Positions 25,346-36,363 of a stretch of 64,000 nt of DNA are shown in pieces. The position numbers were made by a program, and so were the translations under genes. The number at the start of each line of letters is the position of its first letter. The first letter of the stretch is position 1. Location: NCBI GenBank assembly GCA_024509875.1, contig JAMPIV010012238.1, forward strand, positions 1 through 64,000, in the 5' to 3' direction. The DNA is from Oreohelix idahoensis. Taxonomy: Eukaryota; Mollusca; Gastropoda; Stylommatophora; Oreohelicidae. The notes under the pieces are model-generated. The model did no database searches and had not been told where the DNA came from. It saw nothing but the letters and a program-made list of their open reading frames with translations.

Positions 25346-26734
25346 TTGGCAACAGCTTCTTCTGAGGCTGCAAAAGCTAAGGCTCGATCTCTACAAAATA
25401 GGTCCCGACGATTACGCCAATTATTCCCAGGCGACGAGGCTTATGTGTTACTTCCTCACAATAACAATAAATTATTGATATCTTGGAATGGTCCTTACAA
25501 AGTCATTGATAAAATTTCCGACGTTGATTACGTCTTAGATATCAAGGGACACAAAAAGATATTTCATATTAACATGCTCAAGCAATTTCATACACGTCCT
25601 GAACACTTACAGTCCATTTTTCATGAACTAGATGACAACACAGTNTNTNCNTNTTNNTNTNCNAANTTANCANTCATCCAGGAAGAAGAATCTTCTTTTC
25701 CTGAGGTACAGTTACCGTTACCGGTACCAGTAGTTCAACCTACTGAATCTTGGCGGGATGTAACCATTTCTTCAACGGTTACACCGCAACAGCATCTACA
25801 GATTGCTAATCTATTACAATCTTATCCAGATGTGTTGACCGACGTCCCGGGTCGCACATCGGCTATCAGTCATGACATTACTCTCAATGACGATACACCT
25901 ATTCGTGTACATCCCTATTCGGTTCCTTTACATTTCCTTGCTAAAACTACTAAGGAACTTGAACAGATGTTGTCTCTGGGAATCATTGAGACTAGTAATT
26001 CGCCATTCTCTTCTCCATTAGTGATTGTCCGGAAGAATGACAATAACATCAGACTATGTGTTGATTATAGAAAATTAAATGCTAAGACTATAGTTGACAG
26101 CGAACCACATCCACTTATCGACGACTTACTGCCACGTCTATCCAACGCAACTATATTTAGTAAGATAGACTTAACTAAAGTTTATTGGCAGATACCACTG
26201 ACCGAAAAGGCTAAGTACTACACCGCATTTTCCACTCCACAAGGTCTATACCAGTGGAATGTGATGCCTTTTGGGCTTGTTAATGCGCCAGCTACCTTCA
26301 TTCGCCTGATGCGACAAATTTTATCAGGTAGACCAGACGTTATTACATATATTGACGACATATGCTTGTTTAGTTCGTCGTTTGAGGAACATTTTTCGGG
26401 ACTTAGATATGTTTTCGACACTCTAAGGAATTATCATCTAACTGCTAAACCTACAAAGGTGCAAATCGCGTGTAATGAGATAACCTTTTTGGGACATATC
26501 ATTGGATCGGGATATATCCGAACTTTACCTAGTACAGTCTCCAAAATTCTAAACATAGCAGTTCCTCAGCCGAAGAAACAGGTCAGGAGTTTGTTAGGAC
26601 TTGTTCAATATTACAGTAGATTCATACCAAACTTGTCATCCATCACGGCTGTATTGTCTTCATTGTTAAAAAAAGACATGCCGGTGAAGGTGACATGGAC
26701 TGTATATGCAATGAAACCTTCAACAAAATTATAA
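25346..26734 (+). CDS. Integrase C-terminus (GPY/F) plus reverse transcriptase
   Basis: Residues 1-100 hold the integrase C-terminal module, with 'WNGPYKVIDK' about residue 48 and 'KIFHINMLKQFHTR' about 75-90. Residues 101-108 are undetermined because of Ns. The RT follows from about residue 170: 'VIVRKNDNNIRLCVDYRKLN', catalytic Asp in 'FSKIDLTKVYWQI' (about 273), 'MPFGLVNAPATF', and 'TYIDDICLF' (about 335). These are typical Ty3/gypsy RT motifs. 'VRSLLGLVQYYSRFIPN' marks the connection to RNase H. The frame ends at a shift near 26700. Confidence 0.9.
   Translation: MATASSEAAKAKARSLQNRSRRLRQLFPGDEAYVLLPHNNNKLLISWNGPYKVIDKISDVDYVLDIKGHKKIFHINMLKQFHTRPEHLQSIFHELDDNTXXXXXXXXLXXIQEEESSFPEVQLPLPVPVVQPTESWRDVTISSTVTPQQHLQIANLLQSYPDVLTDVPGRTSAISHDITLNDDTPIRVHPYSVPLHFLAKTTKELEQMLSLGIIETSNSPFSSPLVIVRKNDNNIRLCVDYRKLNAKTIVDSEPHPLIDDLLPRLSNATIFSKIDLTKVYWQIPLTEKAKYYTAFSTPQGLYQWNVMPFGLVNAPATFIRLMRQILSGRPDVITYIDDICLFSSSFEEHFSGLRYVFDTLRNYHLTAKPTKVQIACNEITFLGHIIGSGYIRTLPSTVSKILNIAVPQPKKQVRSLLGLVQYYSRFIPNLSSITAVLSSLLKKDMPVKVTWTVYAMKPSTKL
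25645..25673. other. Interspersed Ns in the integrase-RT linker
   Basis: Fourteen or so single Ns alternate with called bases rather than forming one gap. This looks like masked ambiguity codes from a consensus or polishing step, not an assembly gap. It falls in the linker between integrase and RT. Confidence 0.9.
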
Positions 26735-27161
26735 ATTCTTTCTCGCATGAACCAATTTTAAGACTTCCCGATGCTTCCAAAAGATTTTTCTTACGAACAG
26801 ATGCTAGTAACTACGGCATTGGTGCATGCCTGCTCCAGAACCATGATGGCGTTCTACATCCTACCTTATATATTTCAAGAAAGCTAAAGCCGGCAGAAAC
26901 AAAGTATTCCACAGTGGACAAGGAACTTTATCAGTTATATGGGCAATTACTAAACTAGAAAAGTTCTTGCTTGGTGCTCCGTTCACCATACAGACTGACA
27001 AGCGTGCTGTAGCATCTTTGCGGAGATCAAACCACAAAAGTCCAAAACTCGCCAGATACGCGATCATCCTGCAGCCATTTGAATTCTCCATTGAACATAT
27101 TCCTGGCACTGAAAACATTGTGGCGGATGCGTTGTCACGTAATCCTATTGACGACGAATAA
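26695..27161 (+). pseudogene. RNase H domain, frameshifted
   Basis: Two overlapping frames give a gypsy-type RNase H: 'LRTDASNYGIGACLLQ' (first Asp), 'KYSTVDKELYQL' (Glu), then after a shift near 26955 'FTIQTDKRAVASL' (Asp) and 'NIVADALSR' (last Asp), so all four catalytic acids are present. Stop codon at about 27159. It is the end of Pol; no integrase follows, consistent with the upstream integrase. Confidence 0.85.
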
Positions 27162-28215
27162 TCAACATTGACATTCCTAAAATACGTCAATCATCACTAC
27201 ATTTGGGATAGAACGAAGTATCAACTATAAGGGAACTAAACCTTGACTTCAATTTAATTTTTATAAACACTATATGCATCACAGAATTGAACTAAAGACA
27301 ATCAAGGTATACATATTGACATTGAAACTTCGTCTAACGTCCATACACAATATATGAATATTCGTTGAACAATCATGGAACAATATCTGACGACAGTCGA
27401 ACTTATTATCCTATGTGCACTTAATTCTTGGATGCTGGGATAAATGACATTTCTTTCCAACGTAACGTTTGAACATTTTTGCCTAAAAGAATTCATCAGG
27501 ATCAAGACTACGGATGGATCATCATATCCTATACTAATTAATTAGTTAACTTAACTTCTTAATTGAATTATTATCAATAAAATGAAATGTGAGAAAAAAA
27601 ATGAAATGAAAGAACAAAAAAAGAGAACGAAATATAAAAAGAAGAAATTATGAAAAGAGAAAATAAATCTCACACAAGTATTAGATTAATATTTTTTTTT
27701 AATGTACCTATACATTATTTAGTTAGTTAAATTAGATAGTTATTATTCACTAACACTTAACACACACAATTAAGTTAAACTTATATTCGAATTTCTTTCT
27801 ATTTCTTCTCACTTATTTTGTCTTTTCTTCTCTCTCCATAACATCGCGTTTACATTAGAAATTAATAATTTAACTCTTAGTTTAAAATTAATTAATTTAA
27901 TTTTAATTAGTCTAATAAATTCTTATCTAACATACTCATACGACACCCCTTACTTTAATTTAATTCTATCATTCACTATTGACATTAGACATTTTTATTT
28001 TAGTTGATATAATAATATGTATAATATTGATATATAATGTGATTAATGTTAGATGACTATGACAAATAGTTAGTTGACATGACCGCGACAAGGTTCTACT
28101 CAGAACATCGTCGGCCATATGTCACGATTGTGTTAAATTTTTTTGAAAAATTGTTAAGTCGGATAGATCTTGAAAAAAAAATCTATCGATTTTTTTTCCC
28201 CGGTGTACAGGGAAT
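27162..28215 (+). other. 3' noncoding region of the LTR element
   Basis: About 1.05 kb of AT-rich sequence with no envelope-like or other long frame. The expected polypurine tract is not obvious: a 'gaaaaaaaaa' run lies about 45 bases upstream of the LTR and 'acagggaat' abuts it. Confidence 0.6.
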
Positions 28216-28940
28216 TGTTACGGTATATGTTATTAACGCCGTCTGCTAAAGGTTAGCAGACGTGCAATTGTAAAGGTTAAGACATTTAATATATTGCTAT
28301 AGATGTTTCAATTATTGAACGCTCCATACACGATCGATTATGACGTGTCTAGCGTTGTTTGGGTCACAGTCGGTAACTAGGTGACGCTACCCTTTGTTAC
28401 TTGACCGCCAAGCTGAATAGCTGCGTTTTGTTAACCCTCCCATTCACTGGCATGATATAGCCATTTATATGTGCATTTATGATGGACCAGGGTCAGTCCT
28501 AGAACTCTATATGAGAGGAAACTTACGGAGGTTAGTGTTTAACTAGAATCCTCAGAAGGAGGAGAATAATCGTCCAATTCGTATGAAATATTCAGACTCG
28601 CAGTCTCACTGTCGGCAGGTAGCCATGTCTATCTGCGCGTGCATATAGCTGTGATGTTCTGACGACAATACTGCATTGTATCCTTAAACGGACATTGACA
28701 CGTAAACCAGCAGTCTACGTTATTGATTAATTTATGCATGACTTATACGGAATTATGTTCTGCTCATATTTGAAATGATCATCCTGTGTGTACATGTGAT
28801 TAAATATTACGGACTCAACCTGAAGGCATTAATTACTTCATTAATGTTGCTGAGTTCAAGTATTACATGTTACTTCTTCATACCATGCTACTGAGTTGTA
28901 TGAACGCTTCACCCTAATTCGCGTAATGATAAAACAAGCA
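28216..28940 (+). repeat. 3' LTR
   Basis: Direct repeat of 19794-20530, from TGTTACGG to AAAACAAGCA, with the same hairpin at 28240-28262. The close match to the 5' LTR implies a fairly recent insertion. Confidence 0.9.
28240..28262. promoter_or_regulatory. LTR hairpin, second copy
   Basis: Same 10-bp perfect stem and AGG loop as at 19819-19841. Confidence 0.7.
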
Positions 28941-29090
28941 ACGATGGGAACTAAAAATGTTGCTATACAAATCTAACTCATTTTAAATCTTTCTTTGCTG
29001 TTAACTTCTTTTTGTATGCCTACGATCAGGGCATATTCTGCTAACAACCAATATATTAACATGCTTCAAATCTGAGAAATCTTACATAGC

Positions 29091-29226
29091 CGTATATACT
29101 CAAGTATAAGTAGAGATAATTTTAATCCTATATTTTTACCTTAAAATATTTACCATCCGACGACTTTATAGTCGACGTAAAATACAAAAACTAAATTCAA
29201 ATGAAAAGCCGGTCAGTGTTGCTACC

Positions 29227-29257
<31 letters not shown>

Positions 29258-29334
29258 ACCCCCCCCCCCCCCCACCCCCCCACTCCCCCCCCACCCCCAC
29301 CCCCCCCCCCACCCCCCCCCCCCACCCACCCCCC

Positions 29335-29377
<43 letters not shown>

Positions 29378-29980
29378 ACCCCCCCCCCCAACACCCCCAC
29401 CCCCCCCCACTGGAATAATGGTCCTTCTACAACTTAAACTAGCTGCTTTGTTTTATTTTTTTTAACTTAAATATCATCAAGTAATACATTAAAAAACAAT
29501 GATGTTTTGAATACATTTTAATTTCTGGGCAATTATTAAAATGAAAACTTACCCTTGATACAGAATACCAAATGACAAATTTTACAAAAGTCTATTAATA
29601 CAATTAGTAACTTTCCTTGTCAGGTGTACTCCAGCATGATGCACAGCTGTCTTAAATCATTTTCATTGTAAACACACCGTGCATTTAGTTTTAAAAAAAA
29701 AAAAAAAAAGTCGTCCTATGGTGCTATATTACGGAGTATAAAAAGAAAGCATATTTCTGTATGAGGCTGTTTAAACTCGAATGTCGACCAGAAGGTCATG
29801 GTCAATTCCGAGTGAGATGTGATGAATTCAGAATCTTGCAACTAACATGTTCGAGATTTCGCGTTTTTAAAATACAAGAATCATTGCAAGAAATGCAGAA
29901 AATGATCAGCAAGGAGAGGGGAAAACCAAAAACAACCAAAAAAAACTTTTTTTTTTCTTACTTTAACTTATAATCGGGTT
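29091..29980 (+). pseudogene. Decayed pogo/Tigger-like transposon
   Basis: The left part has 'ccgtatatactcaagtataa', a string I associate with the ends of some pogo/Tigger-type elements. At 29761-29973 a frame begins 'MRLFKLECR' and contains 'EGHGQFR' and 'ESLQEMQKM', resembling the N-terminal helix-turn-helix of their transposases ('FKLKVIxxAxEHGN...', 'EExLxxMPK'). The match is patchy, with frame changes, and no clean terminal inverted repeat pair is left. A poly-C tract lies inside. Tentative. Confidence 0.4.
29229..29409. repeat. Poly-C tract with scattered A and T
   Basis: About 180 bases that are almost all C, broken by single A residues and one T. The proline- and glycine-rich frames across it are artefacts. 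On the minus strand it is a long G tract able to form quadruplexes. Confidence 0.95.
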
Positions 29981-30373
29981 ATTCATTTGGATGAATTTTA
30001 ATTCCTAATGTCAAGTTAGGGTTGTCGACTTACAGTCTGGGTCACCCTATACTTGAGATATATGGTAAAAATTGTTTCTTTGCCATACCATATTATTTAC
30101 ATTACCTTATATCATTTATATAGTTAATTTTTTTAAATTATGATAAAACTCTATCGCTGGCTGATACTGAAATAAAAAATGTGAATTGATTTCTGGCACA
30201 ATAGTCCAGTTTTGGGCTACTGGGTTAAGAAGCTGAGGCACTGTCCACATTTATTGTTCATAAACAAGATGATATGGACAGTCCCTGATACAATTGCCAA
30301 TGGGTTACATGGCAAAAATACGCTGTATGGTTTGTACATGTTATATTCTCTGGGGACACACTTCTTATTTACA

Positions 30374-30379
30374 TTTATT
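30374..30379 (-). terminator. Possible polyadenylation signal for the TMX3-like gene
   Basis: TTTATT on the plus strand reads AATAAA on the minus strand, about 10 bases after the stop codon that closes the last exon. The position fits a very short 3' UTR, but AT-rich sequence makes chance matches common. Confidence 0.35.
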
Positions 30380-30388
30380 TCTCATGAA

Positions 30389-30766
30389 CTAAAATTTTGT
30401 TAGTTGTGAGTTATGACGGAGGGTCTTTAGGAATGCATTCCTTAATAAAATGATCTGTGCTGTATAAACATAACATAATATGATGGAAACATACAAAACT
30501 TTTGGTAAATGGTTGATAAGGTCAATTACTGGTACTTTTTTAATTCGTTCCATATAGAGGTAGTTCTCCAACCCCATTGGAGATAATGGGAGGGTTAAGC
30601 AGTATATTCGAGTTTTCGCGCTTTCATCCTCCTCTTCATCATCATAAATCCGATTGTTGTCCGCCATATACATGAAGCACAAGCTGTAGGCTACCTGGGG
30701 GAGGATGACAAACGGTTTGGGGAGACCAACCATTAGGAAGAAACAGCAATCTTGATGTTTGCCCCA
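30389..30766 (-). CDS. TMX3: TMX3-like last exon: membrane segment and acidic tail
   Basis: Read from an acceptor 'tcacagagtatag' into 'TGGGGC', phase 0. Encodes a hydrophobic run with 'CCFFLMVGLPKPFVILPQ' and 'SLCFMYMAD', aligned in pattern with the 'GLP...' membrane segment and following 'TAD' of vertebrate TMX3, then the acidic cluster 'DDEEEDE'. That is the expected luminal-to-cytosolic transition. After it the frame stays open for about 70 codons with a second hydrophobic stretch near 'VSIILCYVYTAQIIL'. TMX3 has only one membrane segment and usually a Lys-rich end, so the true end may come earlier through another splice or an assembly error. Confidence 0.6.
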   Translation of the reverse strand, partial: WGKHQDCCFFLMVGLPKPFVILPQVAYSLCFMYMADNNRIYDDEEEDESAKTRIYCLTLPLSPMGLENYLYMERIKKVPVIDLINHLPKVLYVSIILCYVYTAQIILLRNAFLKTLRHNSQLTKF

Positions 30767-31039
30767 CTATACTCTGTGATGAAAAAAAAAATTAGTTTAT
30801 TTGATGTCTCAGGTTTTACCAAATACATCTTTACACCTGTTATCGTTTTTATATTGATTTGTGGGGATCTATGAAAAAGGCTTAGACAGAGAATCCCCTT
30901 TGGAAATTAAATACGGGCATTTATTGGCTGTTTCTTTGAAGACTTAACTTATGAAAAAACTTATAAAAACAACGGTACATAGCATGAGTTCTTCATGAAG
31001 GACAACCTCACCATAATTGTTTGGCGGTAAGAACTGGTA
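30767..31039. other. Intron sequence, nothing recognised
   Basis: Polypyrimidine-rich acceptor region on the minus strand (A9 run at 30782 on plus) then unassigned sequence up to the LINE relic. Confidence 0.4.
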
Positions 31040-31660
31040 TGCGGGACAGGGCATAGCCACCCTACATCTCACATTTTACTTTTTTTTTCTAGTATTAGAC
31101 TGGGTTATTATAAACATTGACCAAAATCAAACAATATACAACAGAAATGGAATCCAGTGGAATCTGACTAATAGACAGCTTGATGATTTCCTAGATTTTG
31201 CAGATGATTGGCTCTTCTGCCCCATAACCGTAATCAGATGCATGATAAAATAAAAATAACTCGAATGAGAGGTCACAGGCAAGTGGGGTCTGAAAATACA
31301 CAGGAATAAGACAAAGGATAATGAGAAATAAACGGCAGGGAACTGATAAAAGGTTCGAACTTGAAGGAAACCCCACTAAGATGTTAGAATCGCTAACATA
31401 TCCTTGGCAGCTATACAAAACAAGTTAGGACGGAGGACAGGGACAGGGATATCAAAATAAGAATTCCAAAAAAACAAGAGGAGCTTTATTGCATTGCAAA
31501 ACATTTGAGATCTGAGAATCAAGTACCAACCGAAAATAAGAATTTCATCAACTAAATGTCAAGATCAGATCCTAATGTATGAACTAAACATGGGAGTGAT
31601 CAACAAAAACAAACAACTCCAAAATGACTACAGATTATTTTTTTAAGATGGGTGCTTGCG
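31040..31660 (+). pseudogene. LINE reverse transcriptase relic
   Basis: A plus-strand frame includes 'GIQWNLTNRQLDDFLDFADDW', the RT motif C region with FADD. Downstream, in other frames, are 'LKIHRNKTK' and 'RFELEGNP' (palm/thumb, about 31280-31370) and 'NRKXEFH'-like thumb sequence to 31660. Frames are broken by several indels. It belongs to the same family as 18000-18560. A minisatellite follows at 31775. Confidence 0.6.
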
Positions 31661-31774
31661 TAGGAACAGAAGGATTGGAAAATACCAATTTTTAAAAAAT
31701 GACGGAGACTTTTTAAATCACCATCATATCAATGAAGCATTTTTGTGTGTATGTTGTACAAAACCACTATGTCA

Positions 31775-32700
31775 TTTTTTAGAATATTTATATAGTTCTG
31801 AGTGAGATGTTTTACAAAATTACTTTATAGTTCTGAGTGATGATGTTTTAAGAATGCATTTATATAGTTCTGAGTGAGTGGTTTTAAAGGACAATGCTTT
31901 ATAATAGTCTGAGGGACCCCGATCTATATGATTTACAGAATACTTTATTGTTCTGAGTGAGGATGTTTTAACAGAATGCATTTATATTAGTTCTGAGTGT
32001 GTTGTTTTACAGACACCATAAAAAAATATCTATATAGCTTTGATTGTGTGATGTTTTACAGAATGCTTTATAGCTCTGAGTATGATGTTTTACAGAATAC
32101 TTTTATAATTCTAAGGCAATGTTTTACAGAAATATCTTTTTAGTTCTGAGGGTGATGTTTTAAAGGAATACTTTATAAACTCACGGGTGAGTTGTTTTAT
32201 AGATAGCTTTTATACGTTCTGAGTGTGATGTTTTCATACCATACAACTTCATATTTCTGTGGAGGTTGTTTCTAAAGATGCTTTATAGTTTCTGAGTCTG
32301 TGATGTTTTACTAATACTTTATAGCTCTGAGGTGTGATGTTTTTACCAGAATACATTTTATTTGCTCTGAGGGATGTTTTACAGATTTACTTTATAGCTC
32401 TCACAACCCCCGAGTGAGATGTTTTACATTATAGTTAATAGCTCTGAGTGAAGTTGTTTTATAGAATATCTTAGACTAGCTCTGAAATGTTTTATAGTAA
32501 TACTTTTTATTAGATTTCTGAGTGATGATGGTTTTATAGAATACTTTTTATAGCTATGATATAGTTTTATAGGAATATCTTTATATTGCTCTTGAGTGAT
32601 GTATGTTTTACAGAATAACTTTTTATATTTTTTTTTTATTATTTTAGTTATATTATTTTAATGCATTTTTTTTATTTTGTTTTTGGGTGAGATGTTTATA
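31775..32700. repeat. ~34-bp minisatellite
   Basis: About 27 noisy units of 'gatgttttacagaatacttt' followed by 'atagttctgagtga'. It decays at the right into T-rich sequence (32620-32860). Confidence 0.88.
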
Positions 32701-34489
32701 TAGAATACTTTATGCGCTTTTAATAAGATGTCGTTTACCATTACGTTTTATTGCTTTGTGTGTTTGGTTTATTTTTATTTTTTATCTTAATATTAAAACT
32801 AATAGATGGATAATCACTTTTGTTTTTTTTTTTTTTTTTTTTTTTACATTTAATGATGTAGCGTGCGTGGAATGGGGGAGAGTCTCATTCAACATTTTTT
32901 ATTTATTAAATAGTATTTTCTCTTTTTGTACCAATCTTTCGGCCAGGAATTTTACCCACCATTGTGCGATAATACTATATTATGATCACACTATTCTTTC
33001 AACGAAGGCCTGCACGACTTGGGGCGCTAATGTTCTAATTTCCCTATCACTAAAAGGGTTGCCAGTGGCAACTGGTTTTGTTAGGTGGTGTAGGTAAAAT
33101 TCGTGTAACGATAATAGAACTGGCGTGATTTTTTTAAATAAGTTGATCGAGTCTCGGCCATAGAGTGTATGCTCCTTTTTTTTGGTCGAATTTTTCTCCT
33201 CTCCACAGCAAAAGGCCTATTGAAGTTGGATCTCACTACGTGAGACCAGGGGGTTTCCCTCATGGGAGACCCTTTGGCAACTCACTGTTTGACAGCAGTC
33301 GTTTAATTGATGTCCATACATTACATATTTTATAACAAACTGATAGTCGATAATACAAACCCTGGTACCTCTTGTTGAATTACTGAGGTGGATGACAAAC
33401 TACTATTAGGCTCACTCCCGAACCCTAGATTTTTTTTTTTTTTGTTTTGAATTTGTACAGAACACTATAATGATTAGATATAGCATTCCTCCTTATTGTA
33501 TCAGAGTTGTAGAGACGGGGCCCAAATTATATTCGTCTCCTATATAATGAAGGGGGAAAGTTTATCGATGGGAAAAAGTTCTACCTGTAAGGGAAGGAGT
33601 CTGTAGTATAGGATCGAATGGGGGCATTAGAATAGGCATCTCCACCAATGTAAAGTCCGGCCCCTTTACTGCCAAACGGCCGAGAGCTAGTTACCAAATC
33701 CCTAATATGCAGTTGATAGTAATCATACTGAATGATCCTGGGATGCAAGTCATAAGTATTAGCACGTTATTAGACCTCTCGTATCTCCCTTTTTCATCCA
33801 GTGCACCCATTGTTCACACTCCCTGCTGATAATGTGCCGTTCGTCAACTTTGAACTGAGAACTGAACTGAAAGGGAAGCTTCCATGGTGGGTCCGTGACA
33901 CGGCATGTGGCGATAAAGTGAGAGGTAGTCCACGTTCATATTAAGACCAGACAAGTTGCACTTTCATACCGGTCATAAGGCTGGCTTGGTGGAGTCAACG
34001 TTGAGATTATGGGTGGATCCAGACTGGTTTGGGTCATGGATAAATGAGAGCTTGCTGTAGTGAACGAGCTAATATGCAATTCTTGAAGCCTCTAGGCTGA
34101 CCAACTAACAAGGGATGGGGAATGCCTTGAGATAATAGAGGAGATGTACAGAAAAAAAGTCCAAGTAGTATCCATTGACTTTTTCTACGTCTACTACCGG
34201 GATTAATCGAAAATTTAAAGACCCGTAAGGAGCCCGGATGGAACATACTTTTGGTTGACAAGGGTGAGCCGGGTCATAAAACAAATGACGTTTTTTTTTA
34301 ATCCGTTATTGATTTGCCGGGGAGGATTACATGGGTATGAATTCGTGATACATAACGGAAGCTATTGTTTTACTGAATGGTTTTAGTAAAGCGCATGTGA
34401 TATGTGTTTATCCCACTGTTGTGGTTTATATGAGTGAGTGGTATTAAAGAAAACTTGATTTAAAGAAATAGGTGTAGGAAGGCTGAGAA
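32701..34489. other. Intronic sequence, no gene recognised
   Basis: T-rich low complexity at first, then unique-looking sequence. Open frames at 32687-33097 and 33081-33263 have no recognisable motif or splice context. I cannot assign any element. Confidence 0.4.
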
Positions 34490-34915
34490 AAAGTCACCAT
34501 GGGAGCAGTGGATGAAAAACACTGGAGCAGAGAAGTAAACACATGGTGGAGCAGAGAAACCACATGGGAGCAGTGAAACTCATGCCAGCTAGTTGAAACA
34601 AATGGAGCTGAGAGAGAAACACATGGAGCACGAGATACACATGGGAGCAGTATTTAGAAAACAACTTGGAGCAGAGAAACATCTTGGAGCAGAGAAATCC
34701 TACATGGAGCAGAGATAAACAGACGGCGAGCTGAGTAATGTATTAACAACGGAGCAGAGAAACACATTGGAGCAAGAAAACACATGGAGCAGTGAAAACA
34801 CATGAGGAGCAGAGTAAAACACCATGGAGCAGTAAGAAAACACTTGAGCATAGAGGTAAAAACCACATGGAGCAGAGAAACCACATGGAGCAGAGAAAAA
34901 ACATTGGAGGGAATC
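34490..34915. repeat. 17-18-bp minisatellite
   Basis: Around 20 units of 'acatggagcagagaaac' with one- to three-base differences. Cys/Ser/Leu-rich frames on the minus strand are products of the repeat. Confidence 0.88.
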
Positions 34916-35922
34916 CCCAGGGATACTGCTAACAAGGGATTAAAGATAAGTTGTAGGAAAAGTCTTGAACCAAAACTGATGGGGGGGGGGGAGGGGGGGT
35001 ATTTATGAAAAGTTTACCGAACGTTTATTTTCACAAAGGGTTAAGAATGCAGGGAGGAGGTGAGGAACGAAACAAATGAATGAACTTTTTTTTTCAAAGG
35101 GTTAAGAACTCTGGGCACGAAGGCCCGTCTTAAATTCTGCCCTTCTTCTTTCTATGTCCATCTTACATACCCATATCCTTTCAATCGCACATGTGAATTT
35201 TTAGCAATTAAGTTTATGCATACAACATTTTTATCGAGTGTAAGGTTTAAAATAATAACATTACAACTGTAACATCCAGTTCATAATCTAATTTAAGTAT
35301 GTTAAAAAACACAAAATTTTTTTAAATAGAGAGAGAAAAAAAATTAATTAATTAAAAAAAAACCATACAAAACAAATGAAAATAGTTAAAACCTATACAC
35401 TACAGTAAATTAGACATAATTTGAAACGTAATCAGATAATGGTGGCATTTTTATTGTATTGATTTAAATAAGAAAGAATTAGGTTTACCATATGGAAATC
35501 TTGTACCTGAATTAGATGGGACTTCGTGTGTCTGTGTCGTTGTCACGAGCCTAATGCCGAAACATTGTTCCAGGAACAGGTGAGCAGCTTTGAGTCCCAA
35601 GCAGTAACTGCCACAGGGAGTGAATTGTTGACGCCTCCACTTACACGAGATCCAGCTTTATGACCTATGCTTCCTTTAGGGAGGTTAAAGGGTATTGACT
35701 GATAGATGAGAATCGTGTATAATAAAGGCCAGTTCTTGCATTTTGCCCTTCCTCTTACTCAGTTCTTTTATTGCTAAAGTTATCCAAAAACATTCTCCAA
35801 CATAAGGTAGGGGTCGTTTAATTTAATGGCGATGGTAAAAGGCGTTTTTAAAAAAACAATTATAAAATAGTATAAAAAACATACATTTACAGTATCTGAT
35901 TATAATTAAGAATTAAGGGTAT
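34916..35922. other. Intronic sequence, no gene recognised
   Basis: Contains a G-rich run (34981-34999) and AT-rich stretches. Nothing supported. Confidence 0.4.
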
Positions 35923-35924
35923 AC

Positions 35925-36363
35925 AGGCTGACATTCAAAAATACCGGCCATCGATAATCCGATTCCTTCAGATTTCTGGCATGGATTTCGGAGCGCATTT
36001 TTAAATTTGTCACGCTGTTGGCGCGCCCATTGTTTTTGGAGCACGTTTATGTTTTGATGCAGCTGGTTGGGTCTTGCTTGCACGTGGTTTAACAGGCACC
36101 CATATTCCTGCTCATTCCTTCTCATTTTATCATTTATTTGCTGCTGTTTAGCCACAATTATGGATTCAGACAAATAAAAGGAAGTGGTCATGTAAAATGT
36201 AAACATCGCTGCATTGTCGATCGCAAATAAAAGTGTACAGGTAGTCATTTTCTGATTAATATATATACAGAAATATATAACCATAAACAAATCGGGGCAT
36301 TTTCAAAAAAATCCGGCAACTCCTCAGGTCCGGAGGTTGCCGGATTTTTGAATGTTCTTACTG
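35925..36363. mobile_element. pogo/Tigger-like MITE, copy 1
   Basis: Bounded by TA (35923-35924 and 36364-36365). Terminal inverted repeats read CAGGCTGACATTCAAAAAT at the left and, on the opposite strand, CAGTAAGAACATTCAAAAAT at the right, with 'CCGG' just inside. Same order of sequence as the copy at 50149-50544, but with about 40 extra bases, mostly single-base insertions. The internal transposase start ('atggattcag') is present but out of frame. Confidence 0.85.

Larger units (their letters stand above)
19794..28940 (+). mobile_element. LTR retrotransposon, Ty3/gypsy-type RT with integrase before RT (Gmr1-like order)
   Basis: A 9.1-kb element bounded by two direct LTRs that begin TGTTACGG and end near AAACAAGCA. 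The internal region codes in order for coiled-coil/capsid Gag, a DSG aspartic protease, an HHCC + DDE integrase with GPY/F module, a reverse transcriptase with YIDD, and RNase H. Standard Ty3/gypsy elements put integrase last; this order is typical of Ty1/copia and of the Gmr1 group of gypsy-like elements. The RT itself is gypsy-like, not copia-like. No envelope frame follows RNase H. Frameshifts in gag, between integrase and RT, and in RNase H make this copy defective as assembled. I found no clear target-site duplication: the flanks are 'gcccac' and 'acgatg'. Confidence 0.9.

Noticed and set aside
27162..28215. Envelope gene after Pol of the LTR element
   Set aside because: No long frame, signal peptide or membrane segment; the region is AT-rich noncoding sequence.
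29197..29437. Proline-rich and glycine-rich frames on both strands
   Set aside because: Caused by the poly-C tract.
32687..33097. 136-codon plus-strand frame
   Set aside because: T-rich low complexity gives the hydrophobic appearance; no motif or splice signal supports a gene.
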